Shown: piece by piece, positions 36,966 to 47,843 of the stretch | How positions within the stretch are numbered: the stretch's first letter is position 1 | Layout: every line of letters begins with the position of its first letter | Assembly (NCBI RefSeq): GCF_003576645.1 | Contig: NC_044917.1 | Coordinates: 4,903,745-4,967,744 of the forward strand | Reading direction: 5' to 3' | DNA length: 64,000 nt | From: Ipomoea triloba | Lineage: Eukaryota; Streptophyta; Magnoliopsida; Solanales; Convolvulaceae | Translations under genes and position numbers: made by a program | The notes under the pieces: generated by a model | Told to the model about the DNA's origin: nothing | Seen by the model: only the letters and a program-made list of their open reading frames with translations | The model's database searches: none

Positions 36966-38149
36966 ACATGTAAATCGGCCATATATAGTTGAATATAGTG
37001 GTCTTAGAGTTAGTGTTGATGAAAATCATAAACTTATTAGAAGGACATAAATGTGATAATATTTTAATAATAATGTACTAAATGTAAAAAAAATTAATAG
37101 TTAGTGTTCAAATTTGAAAGGGGTACAATAATCGGGAACCAAAAAACCAAAAAAATTATGATTGATATATATTTAATAATATTGAATTTCAAATCGGTGC
37201 TGAAAAGTAAGCCTGCAGTTGTCTGATGAAATATCAAAGAATTTAATTTGGAAAGCCCCACAACTTAGTTTTTTCCACCATGCAGACGACAAATTTGGCA
37301 ATAATGTTGGACTTTTTCAAATGAATTGAATGCACAAATATTAAATCCTGTATAGCTGACAGATTTTTATATGCATTTGTTATGTAGAATGTACTAAGAA
37401 TTGAAAGAGTTTGACGAATTCTTGGGTTGACCATCTAGGCTTTCAACGAAGATGACAAAATATTTTTGGGTTTCAGTAATTTGAAATTAGTTGTTTTAAT
37501 CTTTATGGTAAAAAAATTGTAAAACACATTCTTAAATTTATGATATTGTGATTATTTTAGTCATTCAATGAATCAATACATAATACCGCAATCATGCCAC
37601 ACACAATTCATAAATAAAAAAATTATTTATACATATTTTTTGATATAATAAAACGGAAATGAAACAACTAGAACTACATAAACCGCAATCATGCCACACG
37701 CAATTCGCAGTCAAAATTAGAAAAATTACCCTGACAAAAAGGGGAATGGGATACACAATGGTTTTGCTCATTTGCATAGGAGCTGGTTTTGCTCAATTTT
37801 CCATATCCATAGGAGAGGAATGCGTGTTTGGACGGCTTATTATGACAAACTACAATGACTTTGGATTTTGAACCTTTTCTTAGCCATTCCTAAAAGTTGA
37901 CTTTTTTGGCATTTTAAGACCTCAGTTCATGTAATTTTCATTTGCTCTTGCTTTTTATGTTGTATATATATGCATTTTAATAGGTTGGATACTCAGTATT
38001 AGATAAAATGAAAAAAAATATGAATAGAATAACTCAACAACCCAATGAACTACATGACCATAATATTTCTTCTAGCTTCGGAAAATGTGACCGAATAGGT
38101 GAAGTATAATTATCAAAAAATCACTAATTTGTTTTTTATTAATACTAGT
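36966..38149. other. AT-rich interval between the two LTR copies
   Basis: No primer-binding site follows the first LTR, no polypurine tract precedes the second, and no gag or pol remnant is seen. CATGCCACAC(A/G)CAATTC occurs twice (about 37594 and 37691). Confidence 0.5.
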
Positions 38150-38612
38150 TGATAGGGATGAAATCTCGGTCTATAGTTACTGACCTCCCGGTCTACTCTC
38201 CGCTTCAAAGGTTAGATTTTAGGTCCTCCGGAGCCCTCTTTCTCCCGGTCTCTCGAGGACCGTTCAGAGTCGCATCCCGACCTGCTACCGTATCCGTAGG
38301 GGTTCGAACCATAGCTCATCCAAGGTTTACACCTAGTCGTCGAGGGATTGGACCGTTGCACGGACCGGTGCATGCTCGACACGCGTACCGCATGCCAACA
38401 GGCCGGAACTCATCCCGAGGTCGCCTATAAAAGGCGCATTTATTACGGCATAAATGACTTTTGGTTGTTTTCATCTCTAGAATAGTCAAAGAGACCGGGA
38501 ACCTCTAACCCACTGTCACGTAGACTGGTCTCGTATAGAGTATTTCTACTTGTACCCGATTTGATATTTATACAAGAGTATTTTCATCGTACAATCGTAT
38601 TTTACCGTATCA
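38150..38612 (+). mobile_element. LTR copy 2 of the same family (463 bp)
   Basis: It starts TGATAGGGAT like copy 1 and ends GTATCA. Shared blocks include CCGGTGCATGCTC, GCGCATTTATT, GACTTTTGG, ACCGGGAACCTCT and CCCACTGTCACGT. A TATA-like CTATAAAAGG near 38426 is the likely LTR promoter. Divergence from copy 1 is high, so these are separate insertions. The right end abuts a reversed SINE. Confidence 0.7.
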
Positions 38613-38740
38613 CTTTTTTTTTTGTTGACTCTGTTACAATACAAGCACAAAGAGTCAACATTGACTCCACCGAAGCTTGACTCACCTTCTTCCATATGAG
38701 AGTGCAAACGAGTTCCATTAGACCACAAGGTCTAGACTTA
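38613..38740 (-). mobile_element. SINE-like element (copy C), reverse, abutting the LTR end
   Basis: On the minus strand it reads GTCTAGACCTTGTGGTCTAA (box A region), a degraded box B, TTTGTGCTTGTATTGTAACA and an A tail. TATCA-type sequence flanks both sides (about 38608 and 38748), consistent with a target duplication. Confidence 0.7.
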
Positions 38741-39867
38741 TCAACACCCTTTTAATCAAACCTATTATCACTGTAGCAAAAATGGGCCTAAGCGAATTAC
38801 CCCATAGGCAACGACTACCTAGCTGGTCACCTAGGTGCCCAACTTGATCGAGTTGGTGATAAATTCAGCCGAATTAATTCGTTCAATTCGATCAAATTAG
38901 GGGTTATGACATCGCCTACCGTAACTATGCCTATTACATGTTAATATATAGTGGTTGCAGTTTCCTAATCTCTCCTCAACCAAAACGATTATTTCTTCCA
39001 GGAAAAAAAAAACAGTAAGAAAAGTATTTATAGAGGACACATGTATTGAAAACTGGGGAGTGAAGCAGAGGGATCCACATCTACCTCGCGGACAATTCAT
39101 AATGGCCGGTTAGCAGTCATACACCTCCAATGTCATAGTAGTCATCTACTTCCACACAGTCGTCAACGATACATTTTATGATTCTTCTCCTCTCTTGTGT
39201 CGCTATTCGCTAACAACCCTCTCTGACTCCAACAAGGTGATTTTGTCATACAAACGGCGTTCTGTAGCCTCTGTTGACTGCTTTGACGTCATCGCTGTTA
39301 TCTATAATTCATGTGATTTTTATACGGAGTAGCATTTTTTGTACACACATCCTCCGTATGTATTATTGCCTGGTATAAGCGCGTTGAACAGTCAAGCAGC
39401 ATGGCAGAACCGTTCCTTTAAAACCAAAGACTTCTTTTTTATTTTATTCTCCTAATTTCAATTCAAAAACAGGGAGAGCTTCTTAGAAGATTATGACACA
39501 GTTGTGGAGATCAATAGGCCTGATCAACATTCTCGGCAGTTTTGGCTGGTCAGCATAAGGTTTATGTTTATTTATACGTTTCAATAGAGTTTTTAGAAAG
39601 TTGGGAGTGGTTTTCTTTGGGTGTTACAGTTCTTGTACGAGACATAGGTTGAAACTTGGGATTTCTGAAAGTTTCTGATTTGAAGAGTATTGGGTTATTG
39701 TTTTCTTCATATTTGTTTGCAGTATTCTTGATTGGATAGTTATTTGTGATTTGTGGTAGTTTGTTTCAATGGGGTTGTGGAAAGATGATTTTTGGTAGGC
39801 ATATTTTTGTGGGTTTGTATTGATTTCAGTAGAGGAAGGTTCTTGGTGGGTTCTTTGTTGGTTTCTA
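38741..39867. other. Spacer and leader of the CDK-like kinase gene
   Basis: Repeat-like sequence occupies the left half (CTAGGTGCCCAACTTG near 38830). The right half probably includes the kinase 5' UTR. No confident TATA box or gene. Confidence 0.4.
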
Positions 39868-42800
39868 ATGGGTTGTGTCTTTGGGAAAGCTTCCCCAGCT
39901 GCCAAAGAAAGGGTAAAGGGTGAAAAGAAGAGAGAAAGGGTAAAGGGTGAAAAGAAGAGAGAATGGATCAAAGGGTCCCCAGAGTCACGAGTAACACTAG
40001 CTATTTCTTCAAAGAGGAAGGAGAGTTTCAGGAGAAAAGAGAAGGAAAAGGGAGAAGCAAGAAAAGGATCAGTTGATAAGAAGGGTACTGGATCACGAAA
40101 AGTCAGGGATGATAATTTTGAGCAGATAAAAGAGAAATCTGAAGTTATTATCAGTGGTAGTCCAGGATATGGTAAAGTTCCCAATGCTGTGGAGGGGGAA
40201 TTAGTTGCTGCTGGTTGGCCTTCTTGGCTTTCTATGGTTGCTAGTGAAGCTATTATTGGATGGCTTCCCCGCAAAGCTGATACTTTTGAGAAACTGGATA
40301 AGGTAACATTCTGGTCTTTGATCTTATTGCTTTTGTAGTTTATTTAGCAGGTGTAGTTTGGATAGCACTTGCTTGTAGTTTGTTAATGGCCATAGTATAA
40401 TGTGTTTTATACAGCTAAGTCTTTTGTATAGAGGTGGCACCATGTGCCTTTGATGAAATCTTCTACAGTTATGTATCAAAAGAAAGTGAATGTGACTCTT
40501 TCAGCATTAATCTTTTCAACAATTTTTTTCTTTCCAGTTCTTTAAGGCCTGTATTTCTTTCAAACATGTATCTAATTTTCCTGAATTGATTTTTTTTTTT
40601 TCGTTGTTGTGTGATAGCATTTTATTCTTGCAGATTGGGCAAGGAACATATAGCAGTGTCTACAAGGCTCGTGACCTGGTGCATAATAAAGTTGTTGCAC
40701 TAAAAAGGGTTAGGTTTGATAATATGGACCCTGAAAGTGTCAAGTTTATGGCAAGGGAGATCCAGATTTTACGAAGGCTTGATCACCCAAATGTAATAAA
40801 ATTGGAAGGCATGGTTACCTCTAGAACATCTTGCAGCTTGTATCTTGTTTTTGAGTACATGGAACATGATCTCACAGGATTGACATCACTTCCCGGCGTT
40901 AAGTTCACTGAACCACAGGTATTTTTCCATAGATTCTGTATTCTAATCTGTTATCTGATCCTTTCTTTTGGGGTGGGGCATGGCTTGGTTAATGTTCGGT
41001 GAAGGATTTATTTCCAATCTTCAATCAGGCATGTTTTTAGATTGAACAGATATTGATGCATCCACATGATTATTTTCCTTCTTTGAATTTGTAGTTTAGT
41101 ATGGAACACTAATTTCCACTTTTCTTTTACTTTTTCTAGGTCAAATGTTACATGCAGCAACTTCTTAGAGGACTTGATCATTGCCACACTCGAGGTGTTC
41201 TACATAGGGATATAAAGGGCTCAAATCTTCTAATTGACGATGAAGGCACCTTGAAAATTGCAGATTTTGGTTTAGCAACTTTTTTTGATCATCAGCAAAG
41301 CGCTACATTAACAAGCCGTGTAGTGACTCTTTGGTATCGGCCACCAGAACTTTTACTTGGAGCAACTCACTATGGAGTTGCGGTAGACATGTGGAGTGCT
41401 GGTTGCATACTTGGAGAATTATATACTGGCAAGCCCATCATGGCCGGTAGAACCGAGGTACAAAATGACTTGCTTTGACCATTTGAGCATGGCTAATGCA
41501 CCTCTTCTATTCTTCATCTTCTTCTTTTTGGGTTTTTTCTTTTGGTAATTTCCTCAATTGTCATTTGCATTTTTAGCAAATAAAAAGCTCATGGCATGTC
41601 TATCTGTTTACCCATAAACTTTTCTTTGTTAAAGTAACAAGTTTTCACGCCACACGTCTTTTTAGTTTTTATACATAAACTTGTTTTTTACTGTTGAAGA
41701 GAAGTAATGTGTGTGAATTGTTTTTCTTTTAGGTGGAGCAATTGCATAAAATTTTTAAGATTTGTGGTTCACCATCTGAAGATTATTGGAGGAAAGAAAA
41801 ATTACCTCATTCAACAGTATTCAAACCTTTACAGCCTTATAGGCGGCGTATCACAGAGGCATTTAAGGATCTTCCCCCTACTGCTGTGGGACTAATGGAA
41901 ACGTTACTTTCTATAGATCCTGCACAAAGAGGAACTGCAGCAAGCGCTTTAGAGAGTGATGTAAGTTTCTCAGCCAAAAAGCGTTTCTGAATAATTTTGT
42001 AGTTTAATAATAAGAACAACATCATTAATAATCTTTCATTCAATTGTACTATGTATACTACTTCTGTTCTTGTAAATTCCTTCTAATTCTTAACCCTTGA
42101 TTGCCATGCTATTTTCATGTTGTAAGCTGTCAACATCCAAACTGCTACATATTTCATGGATTAATTTGCCATCTTTTTTACAATTTAAAATTGTGGTTTC
42201 CTGCTTAAATTTTTATTTTTATTTTGTCTAACAGCTTTTCACAACAAAGCCATTCGCCTGTGATGCTTCAAGTTTGCCAAAATACCCTCCCAGCAAGGAA
42301 ATTGATGCAAAATTGCGTGAAGAAGAAGCTAGAAGGTAATCTTCTTGGATATTTCGTCATATACTCATATACACAATTAACTTTACTAGCAATTCTCTTG
42401 GCCTTTTTTGATCTGTTGTTCCTCGAAACTGTAGCACTAGTTCTTCATTTGTAACTTTACATACCTCGCATTTATAAGAAACTTATAACTCGTTTTTGAA
42501 TTCGCTAAATGGATAAAATTGAGCATCTCTAGTTTTTATAGTTTGTTATTCTCATCAGTAAAGAATCTAAGACTTACTCTGTGTTATTGTTTCAAATAAA
42601 TACATAGGCAAGCAGCCCTCGAAGCTAAGAAGGGTCAGATGAGTGATAAGCGCTCAAGAGGAGGGTCGAAAGAGATTAGAGGAGTTTTGGCATCTAATGT
42701 CAATGCCATGCTGACTAGGCCGATGAAGGTATTTAATTGGACATCAATTGCAATATATTTTTGTTAGGGAACCCGTATAGAGCTCAAGTTCATTATTGTA

Positions 42801-43888
42801 CTTTCTTTTCTGGTTAAATCCTGCTGGCTGTGAGTTTCTTATCAGCCAGGTTAAAGTTACTACAGATTTTATGTTGTCCCGTATAATTTTTGGCTATTTC
42901 TGGTCATATCTTTCTTAGTGCTACATATTTTTTGTTTTACATTTATAGCAGATGAGGCAGCACAAGTCTAACAGCAAGAGCATAAGCGAGCAATTCAACC
43001 CACACAAGGAATCTGCATCTGGTTTTCCTATTGATGCGCCTAGACCACCACAAGCTGTAAGAGAAACTTGCAAGGATCATCCCGAACCTCTTTCAGAGAG
43101 GTATTCTCATTCCGGACCTCTAGCACCAGCGATGCAGTGGGCAAATTCTGGGAAGAAATATGACGATATTTCCATTGGATCGATTAGAGCCAATTTATCC
43201 AAATTAACTGGTTTAGTAGCATCAAGGTCAGCTTTGCCTGGGGACTCGCAAGATAGACTTGGTGTTTCACGTATGGACTCAGCAAATGAAATTGAGGTGC
43301 CCGTGGCATTACTTGAAGCAGCCGTGAGGAACCAGGATCAAAAGCATTACGTGCAGAACTTTGCTGGTTCACGCCACATTGAAAGCAGAAAGCCCAGTGC
43401 CAAGGAACCTGCTCCGGTGAGTTTCATATTGTGGATCTTAATAATACCTCAACTGTGCGTTATAATTGTGAAGCGTAACTAAAATCCTAAAATTTCTGAA
43501 TCACCAAAGTTTCATTACCAAAGTAAAACCTTTAACCAGTTTTGCTTTGTGAAACTTCACGTGAATAACTTGATCTCCACGTATTGTTTTGATCTGCCTC
43601 TCTCAGTATGAATCTGTTTTTATGTTATTAGCTGCACTTGTGTGTTAATTAGCTGTTTGTTTACTTTCGTAGCACGAATGTGGAGTTAAGGGAAACAAGG
43701 CCCATTTTTCTGGTCCACTACTTGTTTCATCCAACAGAGTCGAACAATTGCTGAGAGAACATGATCGTCGCATCCAGGAAGCTGCTCGACGATCAAGGAT
43801 TGAGAAGGCGAGACTTGACAGAGCCCACGCGCAAGGAATGCAAACAGCGGCTAATTCTATATACATCTCCAGTCTGGGGAGAAGGTAG
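39868..43888 (+). CDS. CDK-like Ser/Thr protein kinase, IBS1/At1g54610 group
   Basis: Exons: 39868-40302, 40634-40918, 41140-41457, 41733-41960, 42235-42335, 42608-42728, 42949-43416, 43673-43888, giving 723 aa. The start MGCVFGK is an N-myristoylation plus palmitoylation signal, so plasma-membrane attachment is expected. A basic linker and GWPSWLSMVASEAIIGW precede the kinase domain: GQGTYS loop, VALK Lys169, HRDIKGSN with Asp264, DFG Asp282, and RVVTLWYRPPELLLG. The activation-loop sequence resembles CDK9/CDKC, and the C-helix lacks PSTAIRE. Plant members include IBS1, which acts in priming and stress responses. The C-terminal 300 residues are low-complexity with a final basic helix (REHDRRIQEAARRSR). 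ATG 39820 is in frame but would destroy the acylation signal. Confidence 0.95.
39910..39963 (+). repeat. 27 bp tandem duplication inside kinase exon 1
   Basis: Two identical 9-codon units encode RVKGEKKRE twice in the basic linker after the acylation signal. Confidence 0.9.
42946..42951 (+). other. NAGNAG tandem splice acceptor (TAGCAG), kinase intron 6
   Basis: TAG at 42946-42948 is followed directly by CAG at 42949-42951. Either use keeps the frame and adds or removes one Gln after PMK. Confidence 0.8.
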
Positions 43889-44652
43889 ATTAACATCAGT
43901 TCTTCGCAGAGATTTGTTGTGTAAAAAATTTAGAGTAGATAGTGAGTGAGATGTACAGTTGTTTAGGAAGGGATGAATATATAGCCAGTCACTGCATATC
44001 AGCATTCTTTAGAAAATCATTTTCCTTTTTGTCATCTTTATGAATATATGTGAATTGGCATTGTGTTGTTTTGCCCAAAAATCTGCAGTGTTGAGCCCTC
44101 TGAAATGGAGTTGAAGTCAGTTTGTGAGCTTGTGGCCATCTTGATTCTTGAATACTGGCATAACAGTGACAGCATTTTCCCAGTGTGCTTTAATTTATAC
44201 AAACTAATAAGTCACCATCTTGGTCCAAGTTGAGTAATTGAGTAGCACATTTATTTTTTCTTTCCAAAAGGTTGAATCCCCAACCCCACAGTCTTCCATG
44301 TCTCGGTCCGACAGAGTATATGGGAAGATGTAAATCATGGTGACTCAACTAAACACAGAGACTAGATGTTTGCTTATTACGCACAAAGAGCTCCCATCTT
44401 TCTTCTCAAATTTCATCCACGTGACCAACTGAACTGTCCATTCGGACAATGAGTAGCACATTTATTGTAATCCGTCTTGAATGTTTGATTTTTATTTTTC
44501 TATCACCAATCTTCAACACTATATGAATATGATGTTCTTGGCCACCTCATTGTCATCTTCCTTTACCAAGCAAGTAGGCAATGGCTTGAACTCAGACCCC
44601 AGTTCATTTTATTCCTGAATTTAAATATAAAATTTACCATGAAGAACAACAA
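43889..44652. other. Kinase 3' UTR and spacer
   Basis: 3' UTR of the kinase gene followed by unremarkable AT-rich DNA up to the tRNA gene. Confidence 0.5.
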
Positions 44653-44723
44653 GCACCAGTGGTCTAGTGGTAGAATAGTACCCTGCCACGGTACAGACCC
44701 GGGTTCGATTCCCGGCTGGTGCA
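44653..44723 (+). tRNA. tRNA-Gly (GCC anticodon)
   Basis: 71 bases fold as a complete cloverleaf. Acceptor stem GCACCAG pairs with CTGGTGC, the discriminator is A, box A is TGGTCTAGTGG and box B is GGTTCGATTCC. The T stem CCGGG pairs with CCCGG. The anticodon GCC is at 44685-44687 in CTGCCAC. No intron. A T5 run at 44728-44732 is the pol III terminator. CAA motifs just upstream (44646-44652) are typical of plant tRNA start regions. Confidence 0.97.
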
Positions 44724-44727
44724 AGAG

Positions 44728-44732
44728 TCTTT
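44728..44732 (+). terminator. Pol III terminator of tRNA-Gly
   Basis: T5 run four bases after the tRNA 3' end. Confidence 0.85.
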
Positions 44733-45556
44733 TTGTCACTTTAATCCTGCTCCCCCTCCGGGTTCTGTTTTCCCACATAATACTATAAATAGGTTTTGTG
44801 TCTTTATAATGTTCCTCGGAAAAGGAAAATAAAAATCCTATTAATATAGTTGCTGATTAGTTAATAAATGAGGGACTTCAAGATAATTGTGAAAGAGGGA
44901 AAAAGAAAAGAAAAGAAAAGAAAAAAGGAAAGCTTTGTCATAAATAGATAATATTTTATAGTACAACTATGAACTTTGTAATATAATGGATAATGATATA
45001 AACTTTTCTATTATCAAATTTCTTTAATCATTGTAATTATGGGTGTTTCATCAGTGGAGGATGAGGGTTGTTTTAAGCCACTAAGTTAATCAACTTGTAT
45101 GTCATTTAATGGAAAGAAAATGGTTCCCCTATATATACCTCAAGTAGTTTCTCAAAATATTCAACTTAAAAATAAAATTATAAACTTTTTAAATTTTTTT
45201 TTATTATTAATAGTCATATAGTGCATAGTTCTGAAAAGATGTATGAATTTTGGTGTATAAGCAATTATTAGAAGCTTATAGGTCGTCAATTAATGACTCA
45301 TTTGATCTCGCGATTACTTCATCCCATCCATCTATCCCCAAGGTATGAGTGATACACGAAATGACTCTAAAAGAAGTTACTAATCAAATTTAATGAGAAA
45401 TACGAAAAAGTTTATCTTACAAGGTAGATCCCAGTTCTTGGAATGGATTAGAAAGTAGATTAGAACTAGGTTCTGTTAATTAGCAATAACGAATTGTTTT
45501 TTGGGTAATCTTAAAAAGTAGTACGAGATTATCTCAAGCTGTGGGTGACCAAACAC

Positions 45557-45559
<3 letters not shown>

Positions 45560-45624
<65 letters not shown>
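45560..45624. repeat. (TA)n microsatellite, about 32 units
   Basis: About 65 bases of uninterrupted alternating TA. It is self-complementary, can extrude as a cruciform, and is likely hypervariable. Confidence 0.95.
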
Positions 45625-45627
<3 letters not shown>

Positions 45628-46743
45628 ATCTTCATATCTAAACTAAAATACGCAAATACTCATCATTAGCGCAGCTGTAAGCCTGTAACGTTGTTAATTA
45701 GTTTTACTAATTATTTTAATTCATGTTGGACGACTCATTAATTAAATTAGATTCGCTAGGATCATATGTGTTATGTGAGACAACTCAACTACTTAAAGAG
45801 AAAACAGAACTTGGTAACATTATCCTAACTTTTCGATCAGTTTTCATGCATATGATAAATAATAATCGGAATTAGCGTATGCTTACGTTCAATTCAAGTT
45901 GTTTATTGAGTAATATAAAACTTGGTACTAGGTAATTTGATTACTGCAATTTAATTAAGGTTGATGATGCATACATGCATCAAGTTGTTGAAAATGATAG
46001 TTTCCTGCCCTTTGAGAAGTCCCATTAGCCATGCGTCATTATGGAAGACCATGTTCTAGATTCCAATTTTCATATTTGCTAACTCAAAAAATACCATTCT
46101 ACACTTATTCTTCGTATAAATGTATTTAAGTTCTTAACGAATTAAGGAATTTACTTCTTAGGGTTTGTTAAAACCCTAGTGTTACTGCACACTAATTAGC
46201 TATAATTGAAGATATTTTAATTAGTTGGATCAATACCTTATAAAAATTACTTACACAAATTTTGATTACAGTATATGCATCAAGATAAACATTTTGATTA
46301 CAAATGTATGCAATTCTAACTAATAATAACTAGAATATAATATTGATAGGAATGATAGTGTTAATATTCTAGGGGCTATAGAATATTATATATGATTGTG
46401 TAGTACGTATAGTTGTACAAAGATAAAGAAGTAATGTAGTGATGTTATTGATAACCTTTAGGAGTTTAGTACAAATTTAGTTTATAGTTGAGCTTGGAAT
46501 GCTCTTTTAGAGTTAGGGAATGCACAAGATTTTAGAAATCAGATCCATTTCAAGATAGCGGGGTTCAATATGTATTTATAGAGTTAAAACAAGGAACATA
46601 TGTTAATTCTATTGACAAGCTTTAATTTTATGGTGGTCACGCATGAGTGTGTTGTATTAGTTGTGATATGGTCAGGTACTCAGATAACAACTTAACCTTC
46701 AAGACAATAATGACTAATGTGCGATCAAAAACTGACCACGGAG

Positions 46744-46825
46744 TATATGATCCTTATATATGCTCTGTATATTCCTATCAAACTGTATATGATCCTTATA
46801 TATGCTCTGTATATTCCTATCAAAC
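46744..46825 (+). repeat. 42 bp tandem duplication
   Basis: Two copies of a unit beginning TATATGATCCTTATATATGC are identical over the 40 bases compared, so this is a recent event. Confidence 0.92.
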
Positions 46826-47746
46826 ATATATTGAAGTTTAAAAAATAAAAATTATTACGACATAATTACGAGCAGGCGCTTGTTTAGTCCTCCCTCAATC
46901 AATTTTTGTGGATAGGTAGTGAGATCAGCAGCATGTCGGCTCTAAAAAACTGAGAAACCAGAAGCCGCGCGCTCACAGGTTTTTGATGCTTCCCAGATTC
47001 CAGTATCTACCAAACTTCCAGTTTCTCTCTCTCACTCTCTCTTTTAACAGATGTGAATTATAAACCGTTGATCATATATATTCGCATAAAGAATTGGAAT
47101 ATAATCTGTACAACTAGTCATTCTTCTCATCATAAATCATGACAAAGTTACAATTATTAACAATGGCGGACCCACCTTCAACCTTGGTAGCTAGGCTGGC
47201 CTGGCATTATTATGCTGATCAGGAACAAGTTGTTACAGTTGGCCAATGATCAAGGTTTAGGTTTTGTTTATTTATTCTTAATACCTCCAATTCATTTAGG
47301 ATAGACACTAACCTTGATTCCTACTTTACTATAATGTTAAGGGGTGTATTTAATTAAGACTTTTAAAAGATTTTCAAAGACTATAATAATCAGTTAATTA
47401 CTATCCAGATATAGTTTAGGAATTAAAAGTATACTTTTCGTTTTAAATGGGTGTGAATTATGACGTAGATAAACACTGTGTAAATGTCTTGAAAGAATCT
47501 GGGTTACCAAGCGGTGACTCACTGAGTCACTGGTGCCAACTTGTCCAAGCTGACATGGAAAAGTGGAAACCCAACTGCGTAAGCAACATTAATTATTGAG
47601 AAAAGAGAAATTAAATAATCACAAAGAGAAAATGACAGACACTTTTATGATTAAGCCTACAATAACAAAGCCACGTCAGCAGGACGACTGCCATGTCCGC
47701 GGCGAATTGTTCGTCCACCTGGGACAAGTGGGTCCCAATGGCTCAG

Positions 47747-47753
47747 TATAAAT
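47747..47753 (+). promoter_or_regulatory. TATA box of the DUF506 gene
   Basis: TATAAAT lies 97 bases upstream of the ATG, placing the transcription start near 47780. Confidence 0.65.
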
Positions 47754-47843
47754 TTAGGCCAAAATTCCGGTAGGTGAGAAACCCATAAGGCAAATACCTT
47801 AATCAAAGGGTGAGCATTTGTCTTAATTCTTAATCAGGGTTAC

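Larger units (their letters stand above)
44733..47746. other. AT-rich spacer between tRNA-Gly and the DUF506 gene
   Basis: It holds a long (TA)n microsatellite (45560-45624) and a 42 bp tandem duplication (46744-46825). The right end is the DUF506 promoter with CCACGTCAGC (near 47672) and ACAAGTGGGTCCC (near 47724), motifs found in stress-responsive plant promoters. No gene seen. Confidence 0.5.

Noticed and set aside
38149..38430. 93-residue ORF on the plus strand
   Set aside because: It lies inside LTR copy 2 and is not shared with copy 1.
36490..38612. Retrozyme (LTR-bounded hammerhead ribozyme element)
   Set aside because: Size and short flanking duplication fit, but I found no CTGATGAG...GAAAC hammerhead core in either LTR copy.
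39624..40274. 216-residue ORF on the minus strand
   Set aside because: It is antisense to kinase exon 1, and its composition is the mirror of the basic linker. The sense strand has splice sites and family motifs.
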